Assembly: GCA_014155875.1 (NCBI GenBank)
Contig: JACEFZ010022396.1
Coordinates: 1 to 64,000, forward strand
DNA: 64,000 nucleotides
Origin: Cepaea nemoralis
Taxonomy: Eukaryota; Mollusca; Gastropoda; Stylommatophora; Helicidae
Direction: 5' to 3'
This document shows, piece after piece, positions 42,978-53,422 of the stretch (within the stretch, counting starts at the first letter, position 1; every line of letters begins with the position of its first letter). A program made the position numbers and the translations under genes. The notes beneath the pieces are model-generated. The model was not told where the DNA came from, did no database searches, and saw only the letters and a program-made list of their open reading frames with translations.

Positions 42978-45002
42978 CAAAAAAATTCAGGGATATTGAA
43001 TTATAACCATGCAGAATACAATAGGCAAGCTGCTGGAGAAGGTAATTGCCAGGAAAATATCAAGCCAGCTAGAGAGACAAGGTGTTTTCCCACCTACCCT
43101 GGGTGGGTACCGTCCAAAAAGAGAAACCTGGACCAATGCAGCAGTCTTTGCCCATGATGTCTATGAAGGTTTCCACTCAGGCACTGAAACCGTTGCTGCA
43201 GCGATTGATCTTGAGGACGCATACAATAGAGTACCATTAGATTTTTTAATGTTTCAGCTTCTTGAACTAAACGTAAGTCCATTCCTCCTTAGTTGGATCG
43301 CTGCAGCCCTCTTCCAACGGAAAGTAGTTTTTAGATGTGGCAGTTGGACTTTGGAATCAACAACAATATATCCTGGCCTACCACAGGGATCACCATTATC
43401 TCCGGTACTGTTCAACGCCTACACAGTGAGAATCACCAGTGAGCAGATCACTGGACCTGGCAGGACATTGTCATATGCCGATGATGTTTTAGTGTATCGT
43501 CAGGGTAAGGATAGAGAGGAGGTTGCTGTGGAACTACAAACCGAACTCAATCGCATAAGTACTTGGTGTGATGAAGCTGGGGCAATGGTCAACCCAACAA
43601 AGGCAACAGTGACTTGGTTCTCATTGAATAATCATATTGTCAACACTCCAACACCAACTGTAATGCTGTGTTCAGAGACGGTGGAAAGAACGCAGGCAAT
43701 GAATTACCTGGGGATACGGTTTGATCGAAGCCTTGCTTATAATGTGCACATAGACCAGGTGATAACAAAGACCAAGCGGGGTTTGGCAGCGATGCGGGTG
43801 ATGGCGGCAGCAAACTGTGAGCAGCGCCATCTATGTCTTCTGTACGAGGGGCTGGTCATATCTGTTTTGGAGTATGCAATGGCAATCCTGACTCTCAGCC
43901 ATAAGCAGATAGAAAGGATGGAAAGGGTACAGAATGAAGCTATGCGCATTATTCTTGGATGTACAAGAGATACAGCATGCAGGGCGATGCGCTACCTTCT
44001 TGATTTTCCAACCATTGAAGAGAGAATACAAGTTTGCAGGGCACGCGCCTACCTCAGAATTAACGCAAACACACAACATCCACTGCATAGTGAAATTAGG
44101 AAGGTGAAGGGCAGCAGGTTAAAAAGAGGACGGTCGTGGATGGGTCAAGCCGAAGACATTATTCAACAGGTGTGTTCACTTGAGGACTTAGAACCTGGCG
44201 AGGAGTGGGTGCAAGTACCAACAGACTTCTGCACATCCTTTTCAGTTTGCATCCAACTAGACAGAAAATGCAGACAAGAAAATCCGGCTGCTGTGGAGGC
44301 TGAAGTACAAGCGTTGATTTTTGAGATATCGCTAGACGGTGACGCGATCATCTACACAGATGGGTCGGTCGTCCGACATGTGAGAAGCTCATGGGCCTTT
44401 ACAGCTCGGGCCGGAGGGAGAATTGTGAAGGAGGACTCTAGTGCTTTCACTGAAACCACAAGTAGCCTGACCACGGAAGTCATGGGAGTAAGTAAAGCAA
44501 TAACATGGCTCGAGACACAGACATTCACTAGGGCTTGTTTCCTTAGCGACTCAATGAACATGATCAAGAGGATAGAGGAGGGGTCGATCCGAAGAGAATG
44601 GTTGCTACCTCTGGAGCGGTCTCGGCTGGCAAAGATTAGTTTCATCTTTGTGCCAGGGCATGCGGGAGTACAAGGAAATGAGCGGGCTGACAAGCTCGCA
44701 GGTGAGGCTACTGTGAACCAGGCTGACATTCTGAATGCTCTACGAGAAGTAAGACTTTTGCGAGAACCAAGTGATGACTGTGAATCTACAACAATGGCCA
44801 GACTGCGAGAGCAGCAAATTAAAAGAGGGGTGGCCAAACAAGAACACTACGCAGGAAGCCAAAGAAGATTGATAAACCAACACAGAACTGGCGTCGTTTG
44901 CCGCTACACGCTGCAGGATTTGCTGAGGAGGGGATCTGAGCACTTATGGACTGAATGGTTCGATGTGCAATGAGGATGATCTGTCGACTAACTAACTAAC
45001 TA
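42978..45002 (+). mobile_element. Family B LINE insertion in A2, 12-bp TSD, AACT tail
   Basis: ACTACAAATCCA flanks it at 42966-42977 and 45003-45014. It is 5'-truncated ahead of RT. The single long ORF is open, and the 3' end is (AACT)n at about 44987-45005. Removing the insertion and one TSD restores the A2 order from RT thumb to RNase H. Confidence 0.9.
43009..44973 (+). CDS. B RT-RNase H ORF, open, catalytic residues intact
   Basis: 654 codons, the longest clean retroelement frame in the window. RT: IGKLLEKVIARKISSQLERQ (block 2), AAAIDLEDAYNRVP (motif A), PGLPQGSPLSPVLFNAYT (motif B), LSYADDVLVYRQGK (motif C), MNYLGIRFDRSLAYN (thumb). RNase H from about residue 440: IIYTDGSVV (Asp), TTEVMGVSK (Glu), FLSDSMNMI (Asp), VPGHAGVQGNERADKLAGE (His/Asp). 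It would copy element RNA and degrade it. The N-terminus is cut by 5' truncation, so the ATG is fortuitous. The end EHLWTEWFDVQ lacks the CPEC motif of sister copies, so a late frameshift is likely. Confidence 0.85.
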   Translation: MQNTIGKLLEKVIARKISSQLERQGVFPPTLGGYRPKRETWTNAAVFAHDVYEGFHSGTETVAAAIDLEDAYNRVPLDFLMFQLLELNVSPFLLSWIAAALFQRKVVFRCGSWTLESTTIYPGLPQGSPLSPVLFNAYTVRITSEQITGPGRTLSYADDVLVYRQGKDREEVAVELQTELNRISTWCDEAGAMVNPTKATVTWFSLNNHIVNTPTPTVMLCSETVERTQAMNYLGIRFDRSLAYNVHIDQVITKTKRGLAAMRVMAAANCEQRHLCLLYEGLVISVLEYAMAILTLSHKQIERMERVQNEAMRIILGCTRDTACRAMRYLLDFPTIEERIQVCRARAYLRINANTQHPLHSEIRKVKGSRLKRGRSWMGQAEDIIQQVCSLEDLEPGEEWVQVPTDFCTSFSVCIQLDRKCRQENPAAVEAEVQALIFEISLDGDAIIYTDGSVVRHVRSSWAFTARAGGRIVKEDSSAFTETTSSLTTEVMGVSKAITWLETQTFTRACFLSDSMNMIKRIEEGSIRREWLLPLERSRLAKISFIFVPGHAGVQGNERADKLAGEATVNQADILNALREVRLLREPSDDCESTTMARLREQQIKRGVAKQEHYAGSQRRLINQHRTGVVCRYTLQDLLRRGSEHLWTEWFDVQ

Positions 45003-45014
45003 ACTACAAATCCA

Positions 45015-45240
45015 GACAAAAGTGAGAGGAATATTTGACAAGGAAGAATAGAAGTGTACAAAGCAGAACAGCCACTCTCAATTTCTTGATGAAGAATACC
45101 CACAGGACCTCTGGATCCGAGTCTACACAGATGGGACAGCACAAAATGCTGTTCGAAATGGAGGAGCGGGAGTGTACATAGAATACCCAAATAATACTAG
45201 GGACACGGCCAGAGTACCAACAGGAAAGTACTGCCATAAC
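45015..45240 (+). pseudogene. A2 RNase H N-terminal part
   Basis: Frame remnant with RVYTDGTAQNAVRNGGAGVY and then VPTGKYCHN, where C inserted. The same sequence runs uninterrupted in the A2 copy at 54.0-54.8 kb. Confidence 0.75.
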
Positions 45241-46554
45241 TCATTCATTCATTGGCACCTTTCCGTCTTGACAGACGATAGTTTGGTACATTGTGCTTTA
45301 AAAAGGCTTAATAACTACGATCCATGGCGGTGGCGAGTGTGGCTGGTAAGGCCAATTCTTGCTGAAAATGTTTGCCCACAGTAGGTGCATGTGAAAACAT
45401 GGTCATTTCCACCATTTTGCACCATCTTACGTCTCTCACGCTCTGTGTGTGCTTTATCTGCAATCATTTTCTCCTTTGTCTTTATTCCGTTTCTGATAGT
45501 TGCCCTCCATGCAACACGTTCAGCGGCGACGTGCTCCCAATGTGCATTATCAATGCCTGTATCAATCATGTCCCGCTTACACACATCTTTGTATCGTAGT
45601 AGAGGCCGACCCTGAGATCTCCTACCCGTCTGTAATTCACCAAAAAAGATGTCCTTTGGTATTCTACCATCATCCATCCTCCTAACGTGTCCTATCCATC
45701 TAAGTCTACGAAGACTGAGCATGGAATACACCGTCACACAACCTTATCTTTCCAATACTTCAGTATTTGTGATTTTGTCTTGCCACTTAATACCAAGTAT
45801 TCTTCGCAGACACCGCATTTGAAAGCTGTTTAAACGTTTCTCTTGGCGTGAGTAAGTTGTCCAGGTTTCACTGCCATAAAGAAGAGTACTAAGGACACAG
45901 GCTTGGTAGACGAGGACTTTTGTTTTGGCAGTAAGCTTCCTGTTCTCCCAGACTCTTTTTGCTAACATGTTCATTGTTGTTGCTGCCTTGCCAATCCTGA
46001 TGTTGATTTCCTGATCGAGGGATAATTTGCTATTTACCTCTGATCCTAGATATGTAAAATGGTCTACTATCTCCAGTTCAGCGTCGTCAATAAAGATTGA
46101 TGGTACACCATGTGCACCTTGTGACATAATCTGTGTCTTCTTTTTGTTAATTGTTAAACCAAATTCAGAACAAGCATTGGAGAATGCAGATAGTAGATGT
46201 TGTAATTCTTCCTCAGAGTGGGTCGTAATCGCAGCATCATCCGCAAAAAGCAACTCTCTGATTAGTACCCTGCTAATTTTGGTCTTGGCCTTCAATCTCT
46301 GAGCATTATAGAGGCCACCATCTGAGCGTGAGTGAATGTATATACCATCATCCTGATCACGAAAGGCATATTTCAGTAGAAGTGAAAAGTATATCCCAAA
46401 GAGGGTGGGGGTTAGCACACAGCCTTGCTTAACTCCACTCTTGATTTCAAACTCTTCTGAAGTTGAGCCATCAAACTTGATTATACCCTTCATGCCTGTG
46501 TGGAACGATTCCACAATGGACAGGAGAGTTGGTGGGTAGCCAATCTTTGCCATA
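45241..46554 (-). mobile_element. Family C LINE insertion in A2, 11-bp TSD, TGAA tail
   Basis: ACTGCCATAAC flanks it at 45230-45240 and 46555-46565. It is on the minus strand, 5'-truncated inside RT, and its 3' end is CCAATGAATGAATGA. The A2 copy at 54.66-54.69 kb has the pre-insertion sequence with one copy of the target. Confidence 0.9.
45315..45737 (-). pseudogene. C: C-terminal domain with C2H2 finger
   Basis: Same frame as the RT part after one stop. SLRRLRWIGHVRRMDDGRIP, FFGELQTGRRSQGRPLLRYK and HVAAERVAWRATIRNG are typical of this LINE group. CTYCGQTFSARIGLTSHTRH with a further His is a C2H2 finger close to the stop, probably for nucleic acid binding. Confidence 0.8.
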
Positions 46555-46562
46555 ACTGCCAT
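45744..46562 (-). pseudogene. C: RT
   Basis: About 270 codons of RT. SGVKQGCVLTPTLFGIYF (motif B), RELLFADDAAITTHSEEEL (motif C intact), IVDHFTYLGSEVNSKLSLDQ (thumb), YQACVLSTLLYGSETWTTYS. One in-frame stop (TAA near 45741) separates it from the C-terminal part. Motif A is lost by 5' truncation; the first codons belong to the A2 target. RT subtype could not be decided by eye. Confidence 0.85.
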
Positions 46563-47129
46563 AACTATGATGCTGAAATTGAGGCAATCAAGATAGCAAC
46601 AGAGAAATTACTAAATACCAGCCATGGTACACAACCTGTGGTGCTATTGGCAGATGCAAAATCAGTACTCGAGGCGCTCCTGTCTAGGAAATTGCCAGTA
46701 CTAAAGACACTACTTTCTGAACTTAGCAGACAGCATATTGTCACCATACAGTAGATACCATCCCACTGTGGAGTATCCAGAAATGACAGAGCTGATTGAT
46801 TGGCTAAGGAAGGAGCAAAAGAAGAACAGCCTGATGGGCCTGTTACATACCACCAAAAGAAAAGAATGATGAAATCCGTCAGAAGGCCACCAAAACCTGC
46901 TCAAAATGACTACCACATTATGGACAAACCAGAAAAAGTCATTATTCTGCGCCTCAGAACAGGACACAATAGATTACGCAACCACATGTATACAAAATTC
47001 AAGATTGGTGAACCAGCCATGTGCACATGTGGATTGGTGTCGCAGACGGCAGAGCACATACTCCAAGACTGCCCAAAATACAACAAATCTAGGCAAACCT
47101 TCTGGCCTAGAGACAACAATGGAAGATAA
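46555..47129 (+). pseudogene. A2 RNase H core and CCHC
   Basis: YDAEIEAIKIATEKLL (catalytic Glu) and VLLADAKSVLEALL (Asp) on 46566-46754. After a stop, IPSHCGVSRNDRAD appears with a second stop. Then 46800-47129: IILRLRTGHNRLRNHMYTKF and CTCGLVSQTAEHILQDCPKY, the C-terminal CCHC. Confidence 0.8.
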
Positions 47130-47220
47130 ACTCCATGGACCGCTGAGTGAACTAAAAAAAGACAGTTAAATTCATACAAGAGACAACATTGCATTTATAA
47201 ACATATTTCAAGTGAACGAA

Positions 47221-47357
47221 AGAAGAAGAACTGATACTGTTTGAATGTGGAGCATCAGTTTTCCCCATGGTAATTGAAAATTTAAAATGAAATCTGCCTG
47301 TTTGCACAAAACAGGCTGGAACCATCTAATTACCAACGCCTTGATGTATTTGAGCAA
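47221..47357. other. Short spacer after A2
   Basis: No feature recognised between the A2 tail and the second Penelope-like relic. Confidence 0.35.
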
Positions 47358-48530
47358 TCATTTATTGTTCATCAAATACAATATACAAGATGTCTTCTCT
47401 TTTTTAACTTTATGATCTCCATTAATCAAATGTCTGAAAATTTCTGAGCTAAGCATTTTATGACCTGTTGACTGCACAAAGATTCTCGAGGACTGATTAA
47501 ATCTGTACAGAGATAATAATTCTTTCACAGATGAAAATGGTAATTTATATCTGATCATTGGTTCAGCAGCAAAAAATGTTTTGTTTACGCTGTATAATTT
47601 ATTCATTTCAGTAGTTTCCCTCAAAAGGTTAGTGGAAATAAATAAAAAAACACTTGAAGTCTGGGTGCCGGTGATTCTGTGGGAGTAGGTTTGGGTGGCT
47701 GGTTATAATGTTTGATGAAGTCAGCTAAAAATACATTAGATTGTAGATTCTGGTCACCAAAGAACTGTTCTTGTAGGCTTGGTTCATGATGGAGTGGAAT
47801 GATTCAGCCTGTTGTCTGGTCTCTGGGTTGAATAATATATCATCCACATACCAGCAGTGTAGAACTAGGTCCTTAATATTTGAGGCTCTTTGTTTTTCTG
47901 AGTGCACCATAAAGATGTCTGCTAGAATGGGACCTAGAGGACTCCTCAAGGCCACTCTGTCAATTTAGTGGTACCATTTTTTAAGAAAAATGAATGTAAT
48001 ATTAAATGTTCACAGTAGTAGTAATTTCTTGAAATTGGATATTGGTAGGCCTAACTTTTGTTTCTTGTCTTATATGTGATAACAGATGATGATCACTGTT
48101 TCTTCCATGGGAATGTCAGTGAAAATAGAGGCAATATCCATTGATGCTACATCCTTTAAGTTAAGATCGATAAAATCCAGTAGTTTGACCAGTTCAATTG
48201 AATCTTTTAATACTGAATGATTGTCACACTGGTTTAGCAGTTTCTGCAAGCCTTTCATCGTCCTGTATTGGACAGAGTTGAGCACAGATTAAATATGTCA
48301 CATTGGTATCACAGGCTTGTGCAATTTAGGAAGACCATAAAGTTGGGGGTTTATGAGCCCTGTGGAATTACTAAATGTGCAGTCCTCTCACTGATGAATT
48401 TACTATCTAAAGGTGATTGCATTTCTTTCCTTACTTTTGCATCCAATTCCCTGGGGTTGCTGGATTTAGGACCTAAGTAAAATTTTGTTGGATTCAATAA
48501 AATTTCTATTATTTTGTTGGAAGCAACAAA
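47358..48530 (-). pseudogene. Second Penelope-like RT relic
   Basis: Minus strand, different from the PLE at 18.5 kb. From 5': QLYGLPKLHKPVIPM (about 48315-48355, the PLE LPK-HKP block), VASMDIASIFTDIPMEETVI (motif A) in 48070-48285, then LRSPLGPILADIFM (motif B) and CWYVDDILFNPETRQQ (motif C, Asp pair kept) in 47725-47955. Downstream (47358-47624) HKMLSSEIFRHLINGD may be the RT thumb or linker. No GIY-YIG is visible. Several stops and frameshifts. Confidence 0.7.
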
Positions 48531-48639
48531 GATTGATTCCTAAGATGGTTGTTGTGGATAGCTTTGATTGCCAAAGTAATTTAACAATGATTGCCTAGAA
48601 GAGGCTAATGAAAGTAGAACATTATATACAACTATCAGA

Positions 48640-48870
48640 AAGACACAAACAGCATTCTTTATTATTGTCTTGAGAAGAGAAGTGTGTGAAAGCATTGTAA
48701 CAACTGGAAAGATCAGTGGGAAAAGAGATTCGGGCAGACCAAAAGAGATGACGCTCGATGGACTGTATGGTGACATTGAGAGATATTATCAGCAGAGTTT
48801 ATCCTGAATAGGGTCTGAGATCTGAGGAGATACATGAACACCTATGGCAGTTGGCAGGGCATATGATGAT
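48640..48870 (+). pseudogene. Family D 3' end fragment
   Basis: REVCESIVTTGKISGKRDSG and RPKEMTLDGLYGD match the D C-terminal block. The fragment ends GGGCATATGATGATGATAATG, like the D terminus at 36.17 kb. Orientation plus. Confidence 0.6.
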
Positions 48871-48884
48871 GATAATGCAGTCTC

Positions 48885-49204
48885 ATATGTTTCTTCAGAT
48901 TACAAGTCTGAGTAAAAGAAGCACCTCAGTCATCACACTTGTACGGTTTTTCTCACGTATGTATTCTCTTATGTTTCCTCAGATTGGCAGCTTTAGTAAA
49001 AGAAGCACCACAAACATCACACTTGAATGGTTTCTCTCCTGTATGTATTCTCTTGTGAGTCTTCAGGTTGCCAGTTGCAGTAAAAGAAGCACCACAATCA
49101 TCACACTTGTAAGGTTTTTCACCTGTATGTGTTCTCTTGTGAGTCTTCAGGTTGCCAGTTGTAGTAAAAGAAGCACCACAATCATCACACTTGTAAGGTT
49201 TTTC
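48885..49204 (-). pseudogene. 3' remainder of the zinc finger array
   Basis: Beyond the B insertion the same frame type continues: two CDDCGASFTxTGNLKTHKR fingers and CDVCGASFTKAANLRKHKRIH, then a stop where TGEKP should be, and a fourth decayed finger with a second stop (CDD*GASFTQTCNLKKH). Either the gene ended at the first stop or its tail had already decayed. Fused to the upstream part it would give 14 fingers. Confidence 0.8.
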
Positions 49205-49795
49205 AAGAATCCAGTGGTGCCCACTCTATGACCACGAGCAGCATGACGATGGAGGTGATGGCAGTTACACAGGCTTTCATATGGCTGGAATCACAGCATT
49301 ATACCAACGTGTGTGTACTAAGTGATTCAATGAGCATGATTCAGAAGGTCGAAGCTGGATCTGTACGTAGACAGTGGACTGAGTCGCTGCGGAAGTCTGT
49401 TGTCCGCAAAGTCACCTTCATCTTCGTCCCGGGACATGCGGGAGTCGAGGGAAATGAACGAGCTGATAAATTGGCTGGCTCTGCACCCCCTGTAGATGGC
49501 CAGCCCATGGATCGTGCCGATGTCATTAACGCCCTTAAAGATATGGCGAGAACAGAGGATTTTGACGCCAGTGATTCCACATCGCTTTCCAGGATGAAAG
49601 ACCTGGGAGTAAGAATCGGCACAGCCAGACGCGAGAGGTACATCGGGAAAACAAAGCGCCTCGTCAACCAACACAGAACTGGCACTATTAGCCACCGGAC
49701 GCTGATGCATATGCTGGGGGGAGGATCTGAGCACCTATGGACATGTCCGGAGTGCAACGAAGATACCCCAACTGATAACTGATAACTGATAACTG
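49205..49795 (+). mobile_element. Family B LINE insertion in the zinc finger array, 10-bp TSD
   Basis: AAGGTTTTTC flanks it at 49195-49204 and 49796-49805. It is 591 bp, 5'-truncated, in the opposite sense to the gene. Its RNase H frame (49228-49782) is open: TMEVMAVTQAFIWL, VLSDSMSMIQKV, VPGHAGVEGNERADKLAG and a CPEC ending. The tail is a 7-base repeat, ACTGATA x3. The zinc finger frame runs on through it in antisense to 49341, adding about 150 meaningless residues. Confidence 0.9.
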
Positions 49796-51322
49796 AAGGT
49801 TTTTCTCCTGTATGTGTTCTCTTGTGAGTCTTTAGGTGGCCAGTTTCAGTAAAAGAAGCTCCACAATCATCACACTTGTAAGGTTTTTCTCCTGTATGTG
49901 TTCTCTTGTGAGTCTTTAGGTGTCCAGCTACAGTAAAAGAAGCTCCACAATCATCACACTTGTAAGGTTTTTCTCCTGTGTGTGTTTTCTTATGGTCCTT
50001 CAGACCGCTAGATTGAGTAAAAGAAGAACCACAATGTTCACACTTGTAGGGTTTCTCTCCCGTATATGTTATCTTGTGAGTCTTCAGATAGTCAGCTCGA
50101 ATAAAAGAAGCACCACAAACATCACACATGTAAGGCTTTTCTCCTGTATGTGTTCTCTTGTGAGTCTTCATGCTGCCAGTTGTAGTAAAAGAAGCACCAC
50201 AATCATCACACTTGTAGGGATTTTCTCCTGTGTGTGTTATCTTGTGAGTCTTCAGGTGGCCAGCTTTAGTAAAAGAAGCACCACAATCATCACACTTGTA
50301 AGGTCTTTCTCCTGTATGTTTTCTCTTGTGAGTCTTTAGGTGGCCAGTTTCAGTAAAAGAAGCTCCACAATCACACTTGTAAGGTTTTTCTCCTGTATGT
50401 GTTCTCTTGTGAGATATCAGGTGTCCAGCTACAGTAAAAGAAGCTCCACAATCATCACACTTGTAAGGTTTTTCTCCTGTATGTATTCTCTTGTGAGTCT
50501 TCAGGCTGCCAGTTGTAGTAAAAGAAGCACCACAATCATCACACTTGTAAGGTTTTTCTCCTGTATGTATTCTCTTGTGAGTCTTCAGGTTGCCAAGTTG
50601 AGTAAAAGAAGCACCACAATCATCACACTTGTAAGGTTTTTTTCCTGTATGTGTTCTCTTGTGTTTCTTCAGACAGCCAGCTTCAGTAAAAGAAGCACCA
50701 CAATCATCACACTTGTAAGGTTTTTCTCCTGTTTGTGTTCTCTTGTGATTCATGTTCTTTTGGCACTCTAGATGGTCATCTTGAATCAAAAGGCCATCCC
50801 ATTCATTACATTTGTTTGGCATCCCCTCAGTTTGTGTTCTCTTATATCTGTTTACACACACATCTGGACTAGAAACATCAGACAAGTCTCCTATGTGAGT
50901 TCTTTGAGAGCTATAACTGACATAACAAAAAATGTCATCAAGCTTTGCAAAGCTCTGTGTATGTTTTTCTTGTGTTTCCTTATTTTGCTGCTGACAATTC
51001 TCAATAGCCAGAGATAGTTTATTGTTTGTATCAATTACATAAGATATATTCTCCGACATGTGACAAATATGTTCATGTTTTACTGATACTTTACAACTGT
51101 TCTCAACTATTCTTGATTCTGAGTTGCTGTGTTCTGTCATTTCTTGAATGATGCTACCCCCAGCTATGTCTACCATTTTACTGAAGCTGTGACTCCTGTC
51201 CTCACACAGAACATCTGATAGTTCTTGTTTCACAACCTTCATGTCTTTGCTGTCATATGGCCACTTTTGTGAATACTCTTGTATGGCATGGTAAGGAATA
51301 CTTGGAGATCTTGAGTGTGTTT
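49796..51322 (-). pseudogene. Poly-C2H2 zinc finger gene, main exon, interrupted at its 3' end
   Basis: Minus-strand exon. TTTGGTGTGTTTCAG ending at 51323 is a strong splice acceptor, so the open frame upstream (to 51413) is probably intron. About 215 residues of acidic, Ser-rich N-terminal region without KRAB or BTB motif precede eleven tandem fingers of the CDDCGASFT...LKTHKRTHTGEKPYK type. Finger 5 has lost one residue between its Cys pair (CDCG). Finger 8 ends in HKITY in place of His. TGEKP linkers are conserved. It would be a nuclear DNA-binding protein. At 49796 a B LINE cuts the array in a linker. Confidence 0.8.
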
Positions 51323-51477
51323 CTGAAACACACCAAAGTAAATAATTAATATCCTCATGAATATACCAGGTGTATTGATTATGAACAGATGTGCATGTGT
51401 AATAAGCAGGCACACATTGCAGCTATAGACAATCAATTTCAAGTCAACACAAGATGGAGAAGAATAATGATTAATTT

Positions 51478-51576
51478 GCTCATGTATGATCTAAGCTCAT
51501 GTATGATCTAAGTTCATGATGATATCAGTTGATGTATGATCTAAGCTGGTGTATGATCTAGGCTGATGTAAGATCT
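51478..51576 (+). repeat. Minisatellite of TGTATGATCTAAGCTGA-type units
   Basis: ATGTATGATCTAAGCT recurs at about 51483, 51499, 51532 and 51550 with variants. Similar phrases (TTTGATCTAAGTTAAGG and ATGATATAAGCTGATG) lie at 53402-53418 and 53979-53995, showing that the array was split by the A1 copy and the solo LTR. Confidence 0.75.
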
Positions 51577-53404
51577 TCTTCTTCTGTGTTCACCTGGGGT
51601 CTTGTTTTGGATGTGATTGCGTTGTGCCTGTTTAAAGCGAGCTACGATACTGAACTTTTAGGCTGACACATCGGACTTCTGCGAATGTTTGTTGACCAGG
51701 TTAACCTTCCTGGAGATTCGGACTTTCCACAATTTGCTATTAGAGCAATATTCCATTTTGTGCTACTGGGATGCTTTTTCCACCTTTGATGATGCCCACA
51801 CAATGAGCTTTTGATTCAAACTTGCCACATAATGGATTTGCTAGCCAAGCAATATTCAATTTCATGCCTCTAGGACGCATTTACCATTGACATATATGAA
51901 GCAGGTGTGGGCCAAAATATCTTTCTCTCTTCTGCATAAATTGGGCACTACTGCATCAAATGTTCAGATGTCATTTTACCAGTTCCACAATTACATTCAC
52001 CAGTATCTCCTATCTTTAGTTTATTTAACAAGTGGTATTTCAGCCTGTTATGTACTGTGCAGAGTCTGAAGATTGCTACTTGTTCACTTCGGTTTGAGTT
52101 TGTAATATGCATCATCCTTCTGGTGGCCTGGATGCTCTGATTCCCATTTGGTTCTATAAGTGCTTTTTATAAACCTCTTTGCCTCATTATAGGTTATGTC
52201 TGTGTCAGGCTGTGGTAGTCGTCCGCCCTCTTTTGCCAGTCTGTCAGCCTCTTCATTTCCAGGTATACTGCAATGTGATGGGATCCACTGTATTACAACT
52301 TTTTTGGATTTCTGGCTTAGACCATGGAGTGCTGCTCTTAGGTCAGCTAGTTCTGTGCTGTTATTGCTCTTCAGTATTGAGACAGCTGACTTTGCATCTG
52401 TGAAGATAGCTATTTGCTTCTCTTTATTTTTCTCCATCAAGAGCATTTCTGCTGCAGTTTTCAAAGCCTCTACCTCCGCTTTGAAGTTTCTAAAAAATTT
52501 TCCAGTTGCCACTGACTGTTTTTTTTCCATTCCATTTTTTAAATTTAGGAGAATTCCTCCTCCTCCATTTTATATTCAATGTTTTGGCTGATCCATCTGT
52601 ATATGCATGGGTCCAATTGCTACACTTGGGTAATGTTCTTTTATGTAGTTTAGGGTGATTTTTCTTCTTTCTGTTTCATTCTGAGTGTTCTTTTTCTCAA
52701 TACCAGGTATGTTTTCTATCATCTTGCTGCTGTCTCCAAGCTGGGAACTTGTGTGCATTGTAAATGGGTTTGACTGTTGATGTGTTAAATATAAAATCTG
52801 CACTAATCTTTCATTTTGCAGTTTCTACAAAACTGCTATGCTTCAGTCTTTCCTTTCCAAAATCAGTAAACCTTTTATACATAAGGTGGTCTGTCAATCT
52901 TCCACATTTTCTACTTGTTGATGGGCTATCTCTTCTATCCTGCATTGGTTGTAAACAAGTGATCTATTTTTTAATAGATTTTCTATTTCATTAATAGGCG
53001 TTGTCTTCAGGTTTCCAGTTATGATCCACATTCCTTGACTGTTGACTCTACTTATTTTGTTAAAGTTTGACATAGTTGCTGTTGCCCAAGCTGCAATGCC
53101 ATATTCCAGTACTGGCCTCACCCGTCCAGTATATAACTTCTTGAGAACTTTCTCATCTGCTCCCCATGTTGTACCAGCAAGCTTTTTCATGATTGCCATT
53201 CTCTGCCTTGCTCTTGTTCGATTTGTCTCAACCTGTGTCTTCCATGTCAGGCGATGATCAATGGTGACTCCTAGATAGTTTGGATTTTCTTCATGGCGCA
53301 ATATTTTTCCACTCAATACCAACTTAGGTTGCTGAGTTTTATTTCAGAGGGAGAACACTGTGCATGTTGTTTTCTCCTCACTTATCTTCACTAGCCATGA
53401 CTTT
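51577..53404 (-). mobile_element. Second A1 copy, 5'-truncated
   Basis: Minus strand. Tail at the left (CTTCTTCTG), fewer than two 103-bp UTR units (about 51720-51880), RNase H (52084-52530: AEVEALKTAAEML, IFTDAKSAV, IPSHCSIPGNEEADRLAKEG) and RT thumb (52894-53322: NPNYLGVTIDHRLTWKTQVE). Broken by stops and by deletions near 52730. GATCT on both sides (51572-51576, 53405-53409) is a possible TSD within the minisatellite. Confidence 0.8.
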
Positions 53405-53422
53405 GATCTAAGTTAAGGTATG

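Larger units (their letters stand above)
41200..47220 (+). mobile_element. Family A2 I/Nimb-like LINE, split by nested B and C insertions
   Basis: A2 segments on the plus strand: endonuclease (41208-42088), RT palm (42065-42685), thumb (42646-42954), RNase H start (45015-45240) and RNase H rest plus CCHC (46555-47129). The tail is TTCAAGTGAACGAAAGAAGAAGAA at about 47198-47220. B is inserted at 42978-45002 and C at 45241-46554. Before nesting, the element had already lost its RT N-terminus. Parallel to A1 throughout, but clearly a distinct family. Confidence 0.85.

Noticed and set aside
49341..49795. C-terminal domain of the zinc finger protein
   Set aside because: It is the antisense of B RNase H, bounded by a 10-bp TSD, so it is a read-through artefact.
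49796..50760. Regular 84-bp repeats resembling a CRISPR array or satellite
   Set aside because: They encode tandem C2H2 fingers on the minus strand; the period equals 28 codons.
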